From Bog-756 sp963730685 (GTDB lineage Bacteria > Actinomycetota > Acidimicrobiia > Acidimicrobiales > RAAP-2): a stretch of 64,000 nt of DNA. Within the stretch, counting starts at the first letter, position 1; the number at the start of each line of letters is the position of its first letter. The DNA is taken from assembly GCA_963730685.1 (NCBI GenBank), contig CAVSSP010000005.1, positions 186,001 to 250,000 of the forward strand, given 5' to 3'. Of this stretch, positions 28,747 to 40,705 are shown piece by piece. The notes under the pieces are model-generated. The model searched no databases and was not told the origin of the DNA. It was given only the letters and a program-made list of their open reading frames with translations. The position numbers and the translations under genes are program-made.

Positions 28747-29323
28747 ATGCCGACCCCGGAGAGCCCCCCCGTCCGGTACCTGTGGCTCCTGCGGCACGGC
28801 AAGGCGGCCTCGGACGCTCCCTGGGGGGGTGGGGACCGTGACCGGCCCCTGACGGGACGCGGGCAGGCGGGACGCCACCGCGCTCGGCAGCAGGCTGGCG
28901 GCCCCCGGTCCGGTGCTCGGACTCGACGGCGTCCCGCGACCGGAGGTGGTCATCTGCTCGTCGGCCGTCCGCACCCGCCAGACCGCCGAACTGGTGGTGA
29001 AGGCGATGGGGGACGAACTACCGCTCGACTCCTATGACGCGCTGTACGGGGCCGAGACCGATCTGGTGCTCCAGTACGTGCGCGAGATCGACGAGGAGGT
29101 CACCAGCGCACTCGTGGTGGGCCATAACCCGACCATGGTCCAGCTGGCCTGGGAACTCCTCACCGACCGCCACGTCGACCGCTCACAGACCGATCGGGCC
29201 GCGCTCGAAGCCCAAGGGTTCCCGACGTGTGCACTGGCGGTTCTCGCCCTCGGCGGATTGGCGTGGGAGGACACCGCCGGCGAGTGCGGCACGCTGGAGG
29301 GCGTCTTCGCCCCCCCGTACTAG
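28747..29323 (+). CDS. sixA: SixA-like phosphohistidine phosphatase; one frame shift
   Basis: The histidine phosphatase fold is marked by WLLRHGKAASD (catalytic RHG) near residue 17, VICSSAVRTRQTAELV, and ALVVGHNPTMVQLAWEL with the second catalytic His. SixA-type enzymes remove phosphate from phosphohistidine on signalling proteins; closely related members act on small phosphoesters. The restored length is about 191 residues. An extra G near 28,875 shifts the frame between GRGQAG and RDATALGSRL. The ATG at 28,747 follows GAGGGG closely; an ATG 18 bases upstream is in frame. It is a single gene between recR and the convergent thiolase. Confidence 0.82.
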
Positions 29324-29374
29324 GCTGCCCGGCCGGTGCGCCACCGAGCGCCCCAGGCCCCGAGTGCCCCAGGC

Positions 29375-30557
29375 TCAGAGCGTGCGCAGCACGGCGGCGT
29401 CGCCCTGCCCGCCCCCACCGCACAGGCTGACAGCGGCGGTCCCGCCGCCCCGACGCTTCAGCTCCATCAGGGAGGTGAGGGCCAGGCGGGTGCCCGACAT
29501 CCCCACCGGGTGGCCCGAGGGCGATGGCCCCGCCGTTGACGTTGACGATCTCGTCGCTGATGCCGAGGTCACCGGCGGAGGCACAGCCGACGGCGGCGAA
29601 GGCCTCGTTGATCTCGAAGATGTCGATGTCCTTGACGGTGAGCCCCGCCTTCTCCAGCGCCACCGACGTGGCGTGGGAGGGCTGGTGGAGCAGCGACGGA
29701 TCCGGCCCTGCCACCTGGCCGTAGCTGACCAGCTCTCCGAGAGGGGAGAGTCCGAGTGCCTCGGCCTTGGCCTTGGACATGACGATCACCGCAGCGGCGC
29801 CGTCGGAGATCTGAGAGGCGTTGCCGGCGGTGATGGTGCCGCTCTTGTCGAAGGCCGGGCGCAGCTTGCCCAGCGACTCGGCGGTGGTCTCGGGGCGGAC
29901 ACCTTCGTCGGTGTCCACCACCAGCGGGTCCCCTTTGCGCTGGGGTACGCTCACCGGCACGATCTCGTCGGCGAACTTGCCGTCCTTGATGGCGGCCGCC
30001 GCCCGCTCGTGCGAGAGGGCGCTGAAGGCGTCCTGTCGATCGCGGGACACGCCGTCGGCCCCGTTGTAGCGCTCGGTGCTGAGGCCCATGGCGCACTGGT
30101 CGAAGGCGCAGAACAGGCCGTCGTACATCATCGAGTCGACGATGGTGCCGTCCCCGATCCGGTAGCCGGCCCGGGCACCGGGCAGCAGGTAGGGCGCCTG
30201 GGTCATCGACTCCATCCCGCCCGCCACGACGATCTCCGCCTCACCGGCGTTGATCATCAGGTCGGCCAGGTAGATGGCGTTGAGGCCGGAGAGGCAGACC
30301 TTGTTGACGGTGGTGGCAGGGACGCTCATCGGGATGCCGGCGTTGGCTGCGGCCTGGCGGGCGGTGATCTGCCCGGCCCCGGCCTGGATGACCTGGCCCA
30401 TGAACGTGTAGTCGACCTGGTCGGCGGCGATCCCTGCCCGCTGGAGGGCGGCGGCGATGGCGAACCCGCCCAGCTCCGTCGCGGCGAACCCACCCAGCGC
30501 GCCGGACAGCTTTCCGATCGGGGTGCGAGCGCCTGCGACGATGACGGTTCCGGGCAT
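29375..30557 (-). CDS. Acetyl-CoA C-acetyltransferase (thiolase); one frame shift
   Basis: This 393-residue biosynthetic-type thiolase has TVNKVCLSGLNA (acyl-accepting Cys at about 89), VAGGMESMTQAPY, FEINEAFAA, GHPVGMSGTR (His) and CGGGGQGDA (second Cys). It condenses two acetyl-CoA to acetoacetyl-CoA or the reverse. An extra G near 29,515 breaks the GGAIALGHP motif. It is divergent from crotonyl-CoA carboxylase/reductase across 196 bases. With 3-hydroxybutyryl-CoA dehydrogenase in the same region it provides the first steps of the ethylmalonyl-CoA route. Confidence 0.92.
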
Positions 30558-30753
30558 AATGACCTCCGAGGCCTGACGGCCCGCTCAGGCGGCGATCCCC
30601 CCATGGGCCCGCCACAACGACCGTCCCATGATACGGCCTCCCCGGTCGTGATGACCACCCGGGGTGCCGCCGCCGGTCAGGGGCCCGACCCGGGCCGTGG
30701 GAAACCCGGTCGGGCCCGGTCGGACCCCGACGGGCAAGCTATCCTCGCTTCCC

Positions 30754-32094
30754 ATGCAGGAATTCCTCTCCGCCATCCAAGCCGGTGCCTCCGGTGACGA
30801 ACTCGCCGCCATCCCGCTCCCGGAGTCCTACCGGGGCGCATTCGTCCTCCGTGACGAGGTGGGCATGTTCGAGGGCCTGGCCACTGAGGACAAGGATCCC
30901 CGCAAGTCGCTCCACGTGAGCGACGTGGCCGTGCCGGAACTGGCCCCCGACGAGGCCTACATCGCCGTCATGGCCAGCTCCATCAACTTCAACACCGTGT
31001 GGACGTCGATCTTCGAGCCACTCCCCACCTTCGGGTTCCTCGACCGATTGGGCCGGGAGAGCGTGTGGGGCAAGCGGCACGCGCTCGACTACCACGTGGT
31101 CGGCTCGGACGCTTCCGGGGTCGTGCTGCGGACCGGATCGGCGGTGCGGAACTGGAAGCCGGGCGACAAGGTCACCGTCCACTGCAACTACGTGGACGAC
31201 CAGAGCCCGAGCGCCCACGACGACTCGATGCTGGCCGACAACCAGCGCATCTGGGGGTTCGAGACCAACTTCGGCGGCCTGGCCGATCTGGCCGTGGTGA
31301 AGGCCAACCAGCTGATGCCGAAGCCACGGCACCTGAGCTGGGAGGAGGCGGCCGTCAACGCGCTGTGCAACTCGACCTCCTACCGCATGCTGGTGTCGAA
31401 GAACGGGGCCCACATGCAGCAAGGTGACCGGGTGCTGGTGTGGGGGGCGTCGGGCGGGCTCGGGGCGTTCGCCGTCCAGTACGTGCTGAACGGGGGCGGC
31501 ACCCCGGTCGGCGTGGTGTCCTCGCCGTCGAAGGTCGACCTCCTCCACGAGCTGGGCGTGGAGGCGGTCATCGACCGCAAGGTGGCCAACTACCGGTTCT
31601 GGGAGGACGAGCACACCCAGGACGAGTCGGAGTGGCGACGGCTCGGGAAGGACATCCGCGCCCTGGTCGGCGAGGACGTCGACATCGTCTTCGAGCACCC
31701 CGGCCGTCAGACCATGGGCGCCTCGGTGTTCGCGGCGAAGCGTGGCGGTGTCATCGTGACGTGCGCCGCCACCTCGGGCTACATGATCGAGTACGACAAC
31801 CGGCACCTGTGGATGAAGCTCAAGACCATCAAGGGCTCCCACTTCGCCAACTACCGCGAGGCCTGGGATGCCAACCAGCTGGTGTGCGAAGGCAAGATCC
31901 TGCCTCCGCTGTCGGCGGTCCACGCCCTCGAGGACGTGGGGGATGCCGCCTACCAGGTGCATCGCAACCTACACGAGGGCAAGATCGGGGTGCTGTGCCT
32001 GGCCCCCGAGGAGGGGCTGGGCATCGACGATCCGGAGCTCCGGGCCCAGGTGGGCGAGGACCGCATCACGCTGTTCAGGAGGCACGGCGCGTGA
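30754..32094 (+). CDS. ccr: Crotonyl-CoA carboxylase/reductase
   Basis: The intact 446-residue MDR-superfamily enzyme reductively carboxylates crotonyl-CoA with NADPH and CO2 to ethylmalonyl-CoA, the signature step of the ethylmalonyl-CoA pathway. CO2-binding residues known from ECR enzymes can be recognised: Asn in SSINFNTVWTS, Phe-Glu in WGFETNFGG and His in IKGSHFANYREAW. The NADPH fold shows VWGASGGLGAFAVQY. It starts at ATG 30,754; the frame extends further upstream without protein-like sequence. It is coupled to the epimerase gene by a GTGA overlap. Divergent thiolase transcription suggests a shared control region at 30,558-30,753. Confidence 0.95.
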   Translation: MQEFLSAIQAGASGDELAAIPLPESYRGAFVLRDEVGMFEGLATEDKDPRKSLHVSDVAVPELAPDEAYIAVMASSINFNTVWTSIFEPLPTFGFLDRLGRESVWGKRHALDYHVVGSDASGVVLRTGSAVRNWKPGDKVTVHCNYVDDQSPSAHDDSMLADNQRIWGFETNFGGLADLAVVKANQLMPKPRHLSWEEAAVNALCNSTSYRMLVSKNGAHMQQGDRVLVWGASGGLGAFAVQYVLNGGGTPVGVVSSPSKVDLLHELGVEAVIDRKVANYRFWEDEHTQDESEWRRLGKDIRALVGEDVDIVFEHPGRQTMGASVFAAKRGGVIVTCAATSGYMIEYDNRHLWMKLKTIKGSHFANYREAWDANQLVCEGKILPPLSAVHALEDVGDAAYQVHRNLHEGKIGVLCLAPEEGLGIDDPELRAQVGEDRITLFRRHGA

Positions 32095-32503
32095 CCGCCC
32101 CACTCCTGACGGAGATCGACCACGTGGCCATCGCCGTGCCCGATCTCGATGCCGCCATCGCGTACTACGCCGACACCTTCGGGGCCACGGTCGACCATCG
32201 CGAGCTCGTCGAGCCTCCGACGGCGTGGAAGAGGCGCTGTTGAAGGTGGCCGACAGCTACATCCAGCTCCTCACGCCGACCAGTGAGGACTCACCGGTGG
32301 CCAAGTACCTGGAGAAGAAAGGTCCCGGCCTGCACCACGTCGGCTACCGGGTGAGCGACTGCGCCGCCGCCCTGCAGTCGGTCAAGGACCACGGTGGCCA
32401 GGTCATCGACCAGGCTCCCCGCCCGGGCTCACGGGGGACCACCGTGGCCTTCGTCCATCCCAAAGGGGCATTCGGCACACTGATCGAACTCGTCGAAGAG
32501 TAG
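32091..32503 (+). CDS. mce: Ethylmalonyl-CoA/methylmalonyl-CoA epimerase; one frame shift
   Basis: This vicinal-oxygen-chelate protein of about 137 residues has the metal ligands in EIDHVAIAVPDLDAAIAYY (His), LHHVGYRVSD (His) and GTLIELVEE (Glu). It interconverts the 2R and 2S epimers of methylmalonyl- and ethylmalonyl-CoA. The GTG start overlaps the ccr stop, so the two are translationally coupled. One base is missing near 32,215, between RELVE and SDGVEEALLKV. Confidence 0.9.
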
Positions 32504-32516
32504 ACCCGGCCGCTCC

Positions 32517-33612
32517 GTGGACACTGCCGGCGCTGAGCCTGTCGACCCCGCCGACGACGCCGCGACCGCCCCGGCGCCGACGACGGGCGAGTCCCCGTGG
32601 CTCGGTGTCCCGAGCATCCCGCCGGCGGCCGACCGCGGCCAGCCCCCGGCCGCCGTGCCGTCGGTGGCGGTCCCCGGCGAGCCGACATCCCGCCACCCGT
32701 CCCCGTCCACGCCGGTCCGGCCTCGGCTCCCGTCGACCTGCCCTCGGGGGCCGGAGCGACGACCACCGTCGCAGCGGCGCCCGCCGCGGCGGGCCGCCGT
32801 CGACGGGGTCGCCGGGTTCCCTCCGGGGGTGGACGAAAAGCTGCAGGCCTACGTGTACCTCCTCATCGACCCCCGGACCGGTCGCCCGTTCTACGTGGGC
32901 CGGGGACGGGGTGACCGGTGCTACCGCCACGTCCAAGCGGGCCGCACCGAGGCGTCACCAAGGCCGGCCGCCGGGGACGGACCCGGACCGGACGGGGCGG
33001 AACCCCGACTCGGGCCGGGCGGGGCGGAACCCGAGGCGTTCCCCGCCCTGGACCGGATCCGCGAGGCCGAGTCCGGCCGGCCGGGAGGTCCGAATCGACA
33101 TCCTCGTCCTACGGCATGAAGGGCTCCGAGGCATCGCTGGTCGAGCGGGCCGCCCGGGACGTCCTGGGCCTCCAGGTGACCGGAGCGGGGCCCGGCCAGC
33201 GCCAGCCGGGCGGTCGAGCTGGGGGCCCGGCTGGCCAAGCGGGCCAAGTTCAAGCGCCCCATCAGGTGGTCCTGTTGCGGGTGGGCGGGACGGGAGCCGA
33301 CCCCTCGTACGAGGCGGCCCGGCACGGGTGGCGTATCGGGCGCCGGTGGACCGACCTCGGGTCCCCGCGCTCGCCCCGATGGGCGGTGGTCGTGGTCGGT
33401 GACCTGGTGGCCGCCGTCCACCGCATCGAACGGTGGGAGCAGACCCGCGACGGGGAGGCCGGCGGCGCACGCCCCGTCGACCGGTACTCCTTCATCGGGG
33501 CCGAGGACCCCGAGCTCGAGGAGCCGGTACCGGGGCCGGAGCGTGGCCGGCTACTTCGGCCACGGCGCGCCGGCCCCGGTGACCTACGTGTGGTGCGGGC
33601 CCCACTGGGTGA
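32517..33612 (+). CDS. GIY-YIG nuclease domain protein; several frame shifts
   Basis: After a Pro/Ala-rich N-terminus the sequence reads LQAYVYLLIDPRTGRPFYVG-RGRGDRCYRH, a GIY-YIG nuclease core of the LEM-3-like type. ALDRIREAE, GREVRIDIL (alternate frame) and GSEASLVERAARDVLGL follow. A C-terminal domain carries DPSYEAARHGWRIGRRW and DRYSFIGAEDPELEE, ending in VTYVWCGPHW. The pieces lie in all three frames with at least five shifts between about 32,950 and 33,610, so start, exact joins and end (taken at the TGA of 33,610-33,612) are uncertain. Function is unknown; it sits in the acyl-CoA block without an obvious metabolic link. Confidence 0.6.
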
Positions 33613-33707
33613 ACTCGCCGCGCATGACGTGCGCCGACCGGCCCACGCGCCCCAGCCGGCCAGGGGAGATCGGAGTGCCACCGGCGGGTCCGGTAGCGTT
33701 GTCGGCT

Positions 33708-35262
<1,555 letters not shown>

Positions 35263-35266
<4 letters not shown>

Positions 35267-35511
35267 CGCCGACGACACCGATCCCAGCGTCACCGACGAC
35301 GGGCCCCCCCGTCGCCCCGGGCATCGCCCTGCGCCCCGAGGTCGACCCCGAGGTCGTGGCCGTGCTGGCGGCGGCGGTCGACCAGGCCTGGCCCCGCCCG
35401 GTGGTGGTCGTGTCCGACGTCGTGGCCCGACCGTCGCCGTGGCGGTTCAGCGGCCGGTGGTGGTCGCGGCCGGCCACCACCCGGCGCGAACGCCCCTGGG
35501 CCCGGGGCTGA
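35263..35511 (+). CDS. Small protein downstream of pccB, possible acyl-CoA carboxylase epsilon subunit
   Basis: The 82-residue protein starts at a GTG inside the pccB stop. It has a Pro/Thr-rich N-terminus, a central helix (EVVAVLAAAVDQAW) and a basic, aromatic end (PWRFSGRWWSRPATTRRERPW). Position, size and the C-terminal tryptophan-rich end are like the small proteins encoded after actinobacterial beta chains, some of which are epsilon subunits that tighten the alpha-beta complex. Sequence similarity to a characterised epsilon subunit was not established. Confidence 0.55.
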
Positions 35512-35517
35512 CCCGGC

Positions 35518-36371
35518 TCAGGACGGGTCGGTCACGAAGTCGATCAGCCGCTCGACCGCCCCCACCAGGGCCGGTTCCAGATCGGCGTAGCTCCGGACCG
35601 AGGAAAGGATCCGACGCCAGGCCGCCGGAGGCTCGCCGAGCCCCAGTGCCTGGCATACGCCCGCTCTTCCAGTCGGTCCCCCTGGGAATGCGGGGCCAAG
35701 CCATCGATCCCCACCACGGACGGCTTCACGGCCTCCCACACGTCGACGAACGGCGTGCCGGTGACGAGCACCTGGGGGTGGCGGAGCCCGTCGGCCAGCC
35801 TCGACTCCTTGGACCCCTCCACCAGGTGGTCGACCAGCACCCCCAGCTTCCGGGCCGGGCCGGGCGAGAACGCCCGGATGGCCGGCAGCCAGGTGGTCGA
35901 TGCCGTCGAGCCGTTCGACCACGACCCCTTCGACCCGAAGGTCATCCCCCCACACCCGCTCGACCAGCTCGGCGTCGTGCACGCCCTCCACCAGGATCCG
36001 CCCGGCCCGTGCCACCCGTGCCGGCGTGTCGGGGACGGCCACCGAGCCCGACGGCGGTGGTCTGCCGGCGACCGGCCGCCGGGTCCGGCTCCCGGACCGG
36101 CCGGCGGGCGCACCAGCGAGACGGCCCGTCCTTCCACCGAGAACGCCCCGGCCGTGTGGCGGAACACCCGCACCTGGCCGGTCCGGCCCCTGATCTCGAC
36201 GCCTCCCCCTTCGATCCGCACCAGTACGCCGCTGAACCCGCTGGCCCGGTGCACGACCGACAGGCCGGGCGTGGCCGGCACCTGCGGGTACACCGCCGCC
36301 AGCTTGTCCTCGGGAGGGGCGTCGATGGGGCCGGACAGGATGCCGGCCATCGGATTGCGGCGAGCAGGCAC
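35518..36371 (-). CDS. DUF3097 family protein; about four frame shifts
   Basis: Recognisable parts are GLSVVHRASGFSGVLVRIEG, AGRILVEGVHDAELVERVWG, GVLVDHLVEGSKESRLAD, GTPFVDVWEAVKPSVVGI and RILSSVRSYADLEPALVG. These follow the conserved order of the actinobacterial DUF3097 family, whose central part (VEGVHDAELVE, DHLV) looks like a Toprim-type fold. Function is unknown. The segments alternate between frames with shifts near 36,085, 35,895, 35,700 and 35,650. The product would be about 284 residues. It is the last gene of the minus-strand series SDR, hbd, ecm, but a 247-base gap with a palindrome precedes it. Confidence 0.8.
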
Positions 36372-36476
36372 GGGGCGGAACGTAGCCGGTCGGCACCGTT
36401 GGGGGGTGGAGGCCGGTGCTCGCCGGTGCCCGGCCGCTCGAGCGGTGGGGGTCGACGGGGAACTCTCCGGAAGTGT

Positions 36477-36515
36477 TTTTCCAAATAACCGACCGATGGT
36501 ACGTTATTTGGAAAA
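36477..36515. promoter_or_regulatory. AT-rich 13-bp inverted repeat, candidate operator
   Basis: TTTTCCAAATAAC and GTTATTTGGAAAA are perfect inverted arms separated by 13 GC-mixed bases. The site is strikingly AT-rich for this genome and lies 106 bases upstream of the DUF3097 start and 104 bases downstream of the ethylmalonyl-CoA mutase stop. As RNA it could form a weak AU stem without a following U-run, so a protein-binding site is the better guess. Its form recalls the AT-rich boxes of short-chain acyl-CoA regulators, but no regulator is encoded next to it. Confidence 0.5.
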
Positions 36516-36618
36516 GTGGATGCCCGGAGGAGCCGCCCCGCTCACTCGACGGGGACGACCAGCCCCCCACCCGAGGCGAGCCAACCTCCCACTCGACAGG
36601 ACGAGCCGGTCGCGGCGC

Positions 36619-38652
36619 TCAGGCCACCAGGCTCGCCCGGTACTCGGCGGCCAGACTCAGCATGTCGTCCATCATCTGGCCGATCATGAAGTCCTTGGGG
36701 GTGTAGACCCGGGCCACTCCCTTGCCCACCAGGATGGCTGCATCCTCGGGAGGGATGATGCCCCCCACCACGACCGGGGCGCCCACTCCGGCGGCCCGGA
36801 GGCGGTCGACCACCTCGGGTACCAGCTCGAGGTGGGATCCGGACAGGATCGAGATGCCGACCACGTCGACGTCCTCGTCACGGGCGGCGGCGGCGATCTC
36901 CGCCGGGGACAGCCGGATGCCCTGGTAGACGACTTCGAAGCCGGCGTCACGGGCGGCCACGGCGATCTGCTCGGCCCCGTTGGAGTGCCCGTCGAGCCCG
37001 GGCTTGGCCACCAGCAGCTTGGGCGGCCCGCCGTCGTCGCTCGGCCATGGCCCTCGACCGGGCCAGCACGGTCCGGAACTCGGATCCGCGGTGACCGACG
37101 CCCCCGCTCACCCCGGTCGGGGCACGGTACTCGCCGAACACCTGGCGGAGGGCACCGGCCCACTCGCCGGTGGTCCCCCCGGCATGGGCCAGCGCGATGG
37201 TGGCCGGCATGACGTTCGCCGAGCCCTCCGCGGCCCGTGCGCAGACCGTCCAGGGCCCGCTGGACCTGCGCTCCGTCGCGGGCGGCGCGCCACGCCTCCA
37301 CGTCGGCCCGGAGCTCGGACTCCACGGCCGGGTCGACCCTCAGGATGGAGCCGATCGAGGGACCGCTCACCGTTCCCACCGGCCAGGGGGGACTCGGCCG
37401 TCTCGGTGAAGCAGTTGACGCCCACCACCTGGAGCTCGCCGGTCTCGATGCGCCGGACCCGCTCGGCCTGGCTGCCCACCAGGCGGCTCTTGAGCTCGTC
37501 GATGGCCTCGAAGGCGCCGCCCAGTTCGAGGACGCTCTGCAGCTCGGCCCACGACGCCTCGGCCACCTCGGCGGTCTTCCGTTCGATCACCACCGAGCCG
37601 TCGAAGATGTCGCCGTACTCGAGGAGGTCGGACTCGAAGGCCAGGATCTGCTGGATCCGCAGGGACCACTGCTGGTCCCAGGGCCGGGGGAGGCCGAGCG
37701 CCTCGTTCCACGCCGGCAGCTGGAGGGCCCGGGCCCGGGCGTTCTTGGACAGGGTGACCCCGAGCGCCTCGAGCACGATCCGGGGGACGTTGTTCTCCGG
37801 CTGGGCCTCGGTCAGGCCGAGCGAGTTGACCTGCACCCCGTACCGCATCCGCTTCAGCTTGGGGTCGGTGACCCCGTACCGCTCGGTGCAGACCCGGTCC
37901 CACAGAGCGGTGAAGGCCCGCATCTTGCACGTCTCCTCGACGAACCTCACCCCGGCGTTGACGAAGAACGAGATGCGACCCACCACCGAAGGGAACTCCG
38001 CTTCGGGGATCTGGCCCGACTCGCGCACGGCGTCGAGGACCCCGATGGCGGTGGCGAGGGCGTAGGCCACCTCCTGGTGGGGAGTGGCTCCTGCCTCCTG
38101 CAGGTGGTAGCTGCACACGTTGATGGGGTTCCACCTGGGCACGTGGCGAACGGTGTAGGCGATGGTGTCGACGGTGAGGCGCCGGCTGGGCAACGGCGGG
38201 AAGATGAACGTCCCCCGCGACAGGTACTCCTTCACGATGTCGTTCTGGGTGGTGCCCGACAGGACCCGCGGGTCGACGCCCTGGTCCTGGGCGTTGGCGA
38301 TGTACAGGCCGAGCAGCCACGCCGCCGTGGCGTTGATGGTCATCGAGGTGTTCATCGACTCGACGGGGATCTGGTCGAGCAGCTGGGCCATGTGGCCGAG
38401 GTGGGCGACGGGGACCCCGACCTTCCCGACCTCGCCGGCGGCTTCGGGCGAGTCCGGGTCGTAGCCGATCTGGGTGGGCAGGTCGAAGGCGATGGACAGG
38501 CCGGTCTGACCCCGGGCCAGGTTGGTCCGGTAGAGGGCGTTCGAGGCCCTGGCCGTGGAGTGGCCGGAGTAGGTGCGCATCACCCACGGTTTGTCGCGTG
38601 CCGGGGGTGGGGCGGCCGGTGGAGCTTCGGTCGAATCCTCGGGTCGTGCCAC
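36619..38652 (-). CDS. ecm: Ethylmalonyl-CoA mutase (MeaA type, B12-dependent); three frame shifts
   Basis: A single chain of about 677 residues joins the catalytic barrel to the B12-binding domain. The catalytic part has RTYSGHSTARASNALYR, GLSIAFDLPTQIGYDPD, TTQNDIVKEYLSRGTF, WNPINVCSYHLQEAGA and LTEAQPENN. The B12 domain has KPGLDGHSNGAEQIA (DxHxxG cobalt-ligand motif), SILSGSHLELVP and VVGGIIPPEDA. This matches MeaA-type ethylmalonyl-CoA mutases rather than the two-subunit methylmalonyl-CoA mutase. It turns ethylmalonyl-CoA into methylsuccinyl-CoA. Shifts lie near 37,385, 37,235 and 37,045. GTG 38,652 has GAGGTG upstream. Confidence 0.92.
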
Positions 38653-38753
38653 CAATCCCACCTCGTCACTCTGTCCTCGGCGCCCCGCCCTCGGGGCCGC
38701 CCCGGTCGTGGGCGCACCGGCAGCCGGAGGCCGCACCCCAGGTTACCCGCTGG

Positions 38754-39608
38754 TTACTTGTGGTAGTCGAGGAATCCGCGCCCGGACTTCCGCCCGAGCT
38801 GCTCGGCCGCCACCATCCGGCGCAGCAGGGGGACGGCGGCGTAGTTGGGATCGCGGAACTCCTCGTAGAGCGCGTCGAGGATGGCCAGGGATGTGTCCAG
38901 TCCGACCAGGTCCAACAGGGCGAACGGCCCCATCGGGAACCCGCACCCGCCCTTCATGGCGGTATCGATGTCGTCGATCGACGCCACCCCCTGCTCGTAG
39001 AGCCGCACGGCGTTGTTCAGGTAGGGGAACAACAGGGCGTTGACGATGAACCCGGCCTGGTCCTTGACCTCCACGGGGGTCTTACCGCAGGACTCGGCGA
39101 ACTGGCGGACCGATGCGATGGTCTCGTCCGTGGCCGTCAGCGGGCGGACCAGTTCCACCAGGGCCATGACCGGGGCCGGGTTGAAGAAGTGGACGCCGCA
39201 GACCTTGTCGGGGCGTCCGGTCTGCATGGCGAGCTCGATCACGGGGAGGGTCGACGTGTTGGTGGCGAGGATGGTCCCGTCCCCGGTGATCCGGTCCAGC
39301 TCGTTGAAGAGCTCCTTCTTCACCGCCAGGTCCTCGACGACCGACTCGATGACCAGGTCGACGTCTTTCAGGGCGCCGAGGTCGGAGGTGCCGGTGACCA
39401 GGGCCAGCGCCGCGTCGCGCTCGGCCTCGGTTCGCTTGCCCTTCTCGATCTGCCGGTTCAGCGACTTCTCCAGCGCGGCCAGGGTGGCGTCGGCCGTCGA
39501 CTGGCTGCGCGACCGCAGCACCACCTCGAAGCCGTTGACCGCGGCCGTCTCGGCGATACCCGAGCCCATGATCCCCGAACCGACAATTCCCACGCGTGCG
39601 ATGGACAT
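38754..39608 (-). CDS. 3-Hydroxybutyryl-CoA dehydrogenase
   Basis: The intact 284-residue enzyme has an N-terminal NAD(P) site VGIVGSGIMGSGIAE, catalytic ATNTSTLPV and GVHFFNPAPVM (His), and the C-terminal helical dimer domain DQAGFIVNALLFPYLN ending in GRGFLDYHK. It interconverts acetoacetyl-CoA and 3-hydroxybutyryl-CoA. It is 11 bases downstream of an SDR gene on the same strand and about 100 bases upstream of ethylmalonyl-CoA mutase, which links it to the same route. Confidence 0.92.
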   Translation of the reverse strand: MSIARVGIVGSGIMGSGIAETAAVNGFEVVLRSRSQSTADATLAALEKSLNRQIEKGKRTEAERDAALALVTGTSDLGALKDVDLVIESVVEDLAVKKELFNELDRITGDGTILATNTSTLPVIELAMQTGRPDKVCGVHFFNPAPVMALVELVRPLTATDETIASVRQFAESCGKTPVEVKDQAGFIVNALLFPYLNNAVRLYEQGVASIDDIDTAMKGGCGFPMGPFALLDLVGLDTSLAILDALYEEFRDPNYAAVPLLRRMVAAEQLGRKSGRGFLDYHK

Positions 39609-39619
39609 AGGGGCCGATG

Positions 39620-40528
39620 CTAGTGGTGGCCCGGCCGGCCGTGCTCGGGATGCCCCGGGGCGGGGCTGCCCGGACCGGACCGGAGCCGTTTCGGGCTCTG
39701 GTCGATGAGGAGGCTCGGCCACGCCCGGTAGGCGGCCCACACGGCCCGGGCCCGTCGGGGCGCCACGATGATCGCCCGGTTGAGGGCGACGGCGTCCAGC
39801 GTGTCGGCGGCCAGGGAGGCGGCCGGGTAGGGCCGGCCCATCAGGTCGGTGAGCATGGCCCGGATGTCCGGCATGGAGTCGACGGCGGGCAGGTCCTCGG
39901 GACTGTCTTTGTCCAACAGGGGCGTCTCGATCAACCCGGGGCACAGCACGCTGACCCGGACGCCGTGGCCGGCCGCCTCGGCCCGCAGGCCGACGCTGAG
40001 GCCGACGACGGCGTGCTTGGTGGTGGAGTACGGCACCAGCAGGGGGCTCGGGACCAGGCCCGACAAGGACGCCGTGTTGATGATGTGGCCCCGCCCGCGT
40101 TCGATCATCCCCGGGTAGGCAGCGTCCACGCCGTGGATCACCCCGAGGAGGTTCACGTCGATCACCCGTCGCCAGTGGTCCACTGTCAGATGCCGGACCT
40201 CGCCACCCACGGCGATCCCGGCGTTGTTGAACAAGAAGTCCACCCCGTCGTGCTCGCCGGCGAAGCGGCCGACGGCGTCGGCGACGGCTCGGGCGTCGCG
40301 CACGTCGAGCGGGATCGACCGGGCGGTGCCCGGACCGGACCGGCCCAGCCCCTCGGCCACCCGGGCGGCACCATCACCGTCGATGTCGGCGACCAGTACG
40401 AGTGCCCCGCGGGCCACCAGCTCGCCAGCCAGCGCGCCCCCGATACCGGAGGCCCCACCGGTGACGATGGCGGTCGCACCGACGAAGTGGGCTCTCTGCA
40501 GGGCCTTTGTCTGTTCGAACCTTCCCAT
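39620..40528 (-). CDS. Short-chain dehydrogenase/reductase
   Basis: The 302-residue classical SDR has cofactor motif TGGASGIGG, an Asp after the second strand (VADIDGD, suggesting NAD preference), NNAG, catalytic Ser in ASLSGLVPSP, and YSTTK. A C-terminal extension (VAPRRARAVWAAYRAWPSLL) is typical of actinobacterial SDRs related to CmtB/acetoin-type enzymes. ATG 40,528 (MGRFEQTK) is chosen; upstream codons are not protein-like. It lies in an operon with hbd. A role as a hydroxyacyl-CoA or unrelated alcohol dehydrogenase cannot be decided. Confidence 0.82.
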   Translation of the reverse strand: MGRFEQTKALQRAHFVGATAIVTGGASGIGGALAGELVARGALVLVADIDGDGAARVAEGLGRSGPGTARSIPLDVRDARAVADAVGRFAGEHDGVDFLFNNAGIAVGGEVRHLTVDHWRRVIDVNLLGVIHGVDAAYPGMIERGRGHIINTASLSGLVPSPLLVPYSTTKHAVVGLSVGLRAEAAGHGVRVSVLCPGLIETPLLDKDSPEDLPAVDSMPDIRAMLTDLMGRPYPAASLAADTLDAVALNRAIIVAPRRARAVWAAYRAWPSLLIDQSPKRLRSGPGSPAPGHPEHGRPGHH

Positions 40529-40705
40529 CGTGCGCTCCGTGTGGTCGTGGCCCGCCGAGCCGTCGACGAACCCCCTCGGCGGTCCGGGGTCGCCGGCCAC
40601 CGCTCCTCATCCTGCCTGATCCCAAGCGAACCGGCCTCTCCCGGACCGGTGGATGGCCCCTGTCCACGGCCCCGTGCGAGGGTGCCCGGGCGCAGGCGCT
40701 TGCCA

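Noticed and set aside
36477..36515. Palindrome read as a Rho-independent terminator of the mutase gene
   Set aside because: The stem is A/T-rich, the loop is long and no T-run follows in either direction, while true terminators in this window have GC stems.
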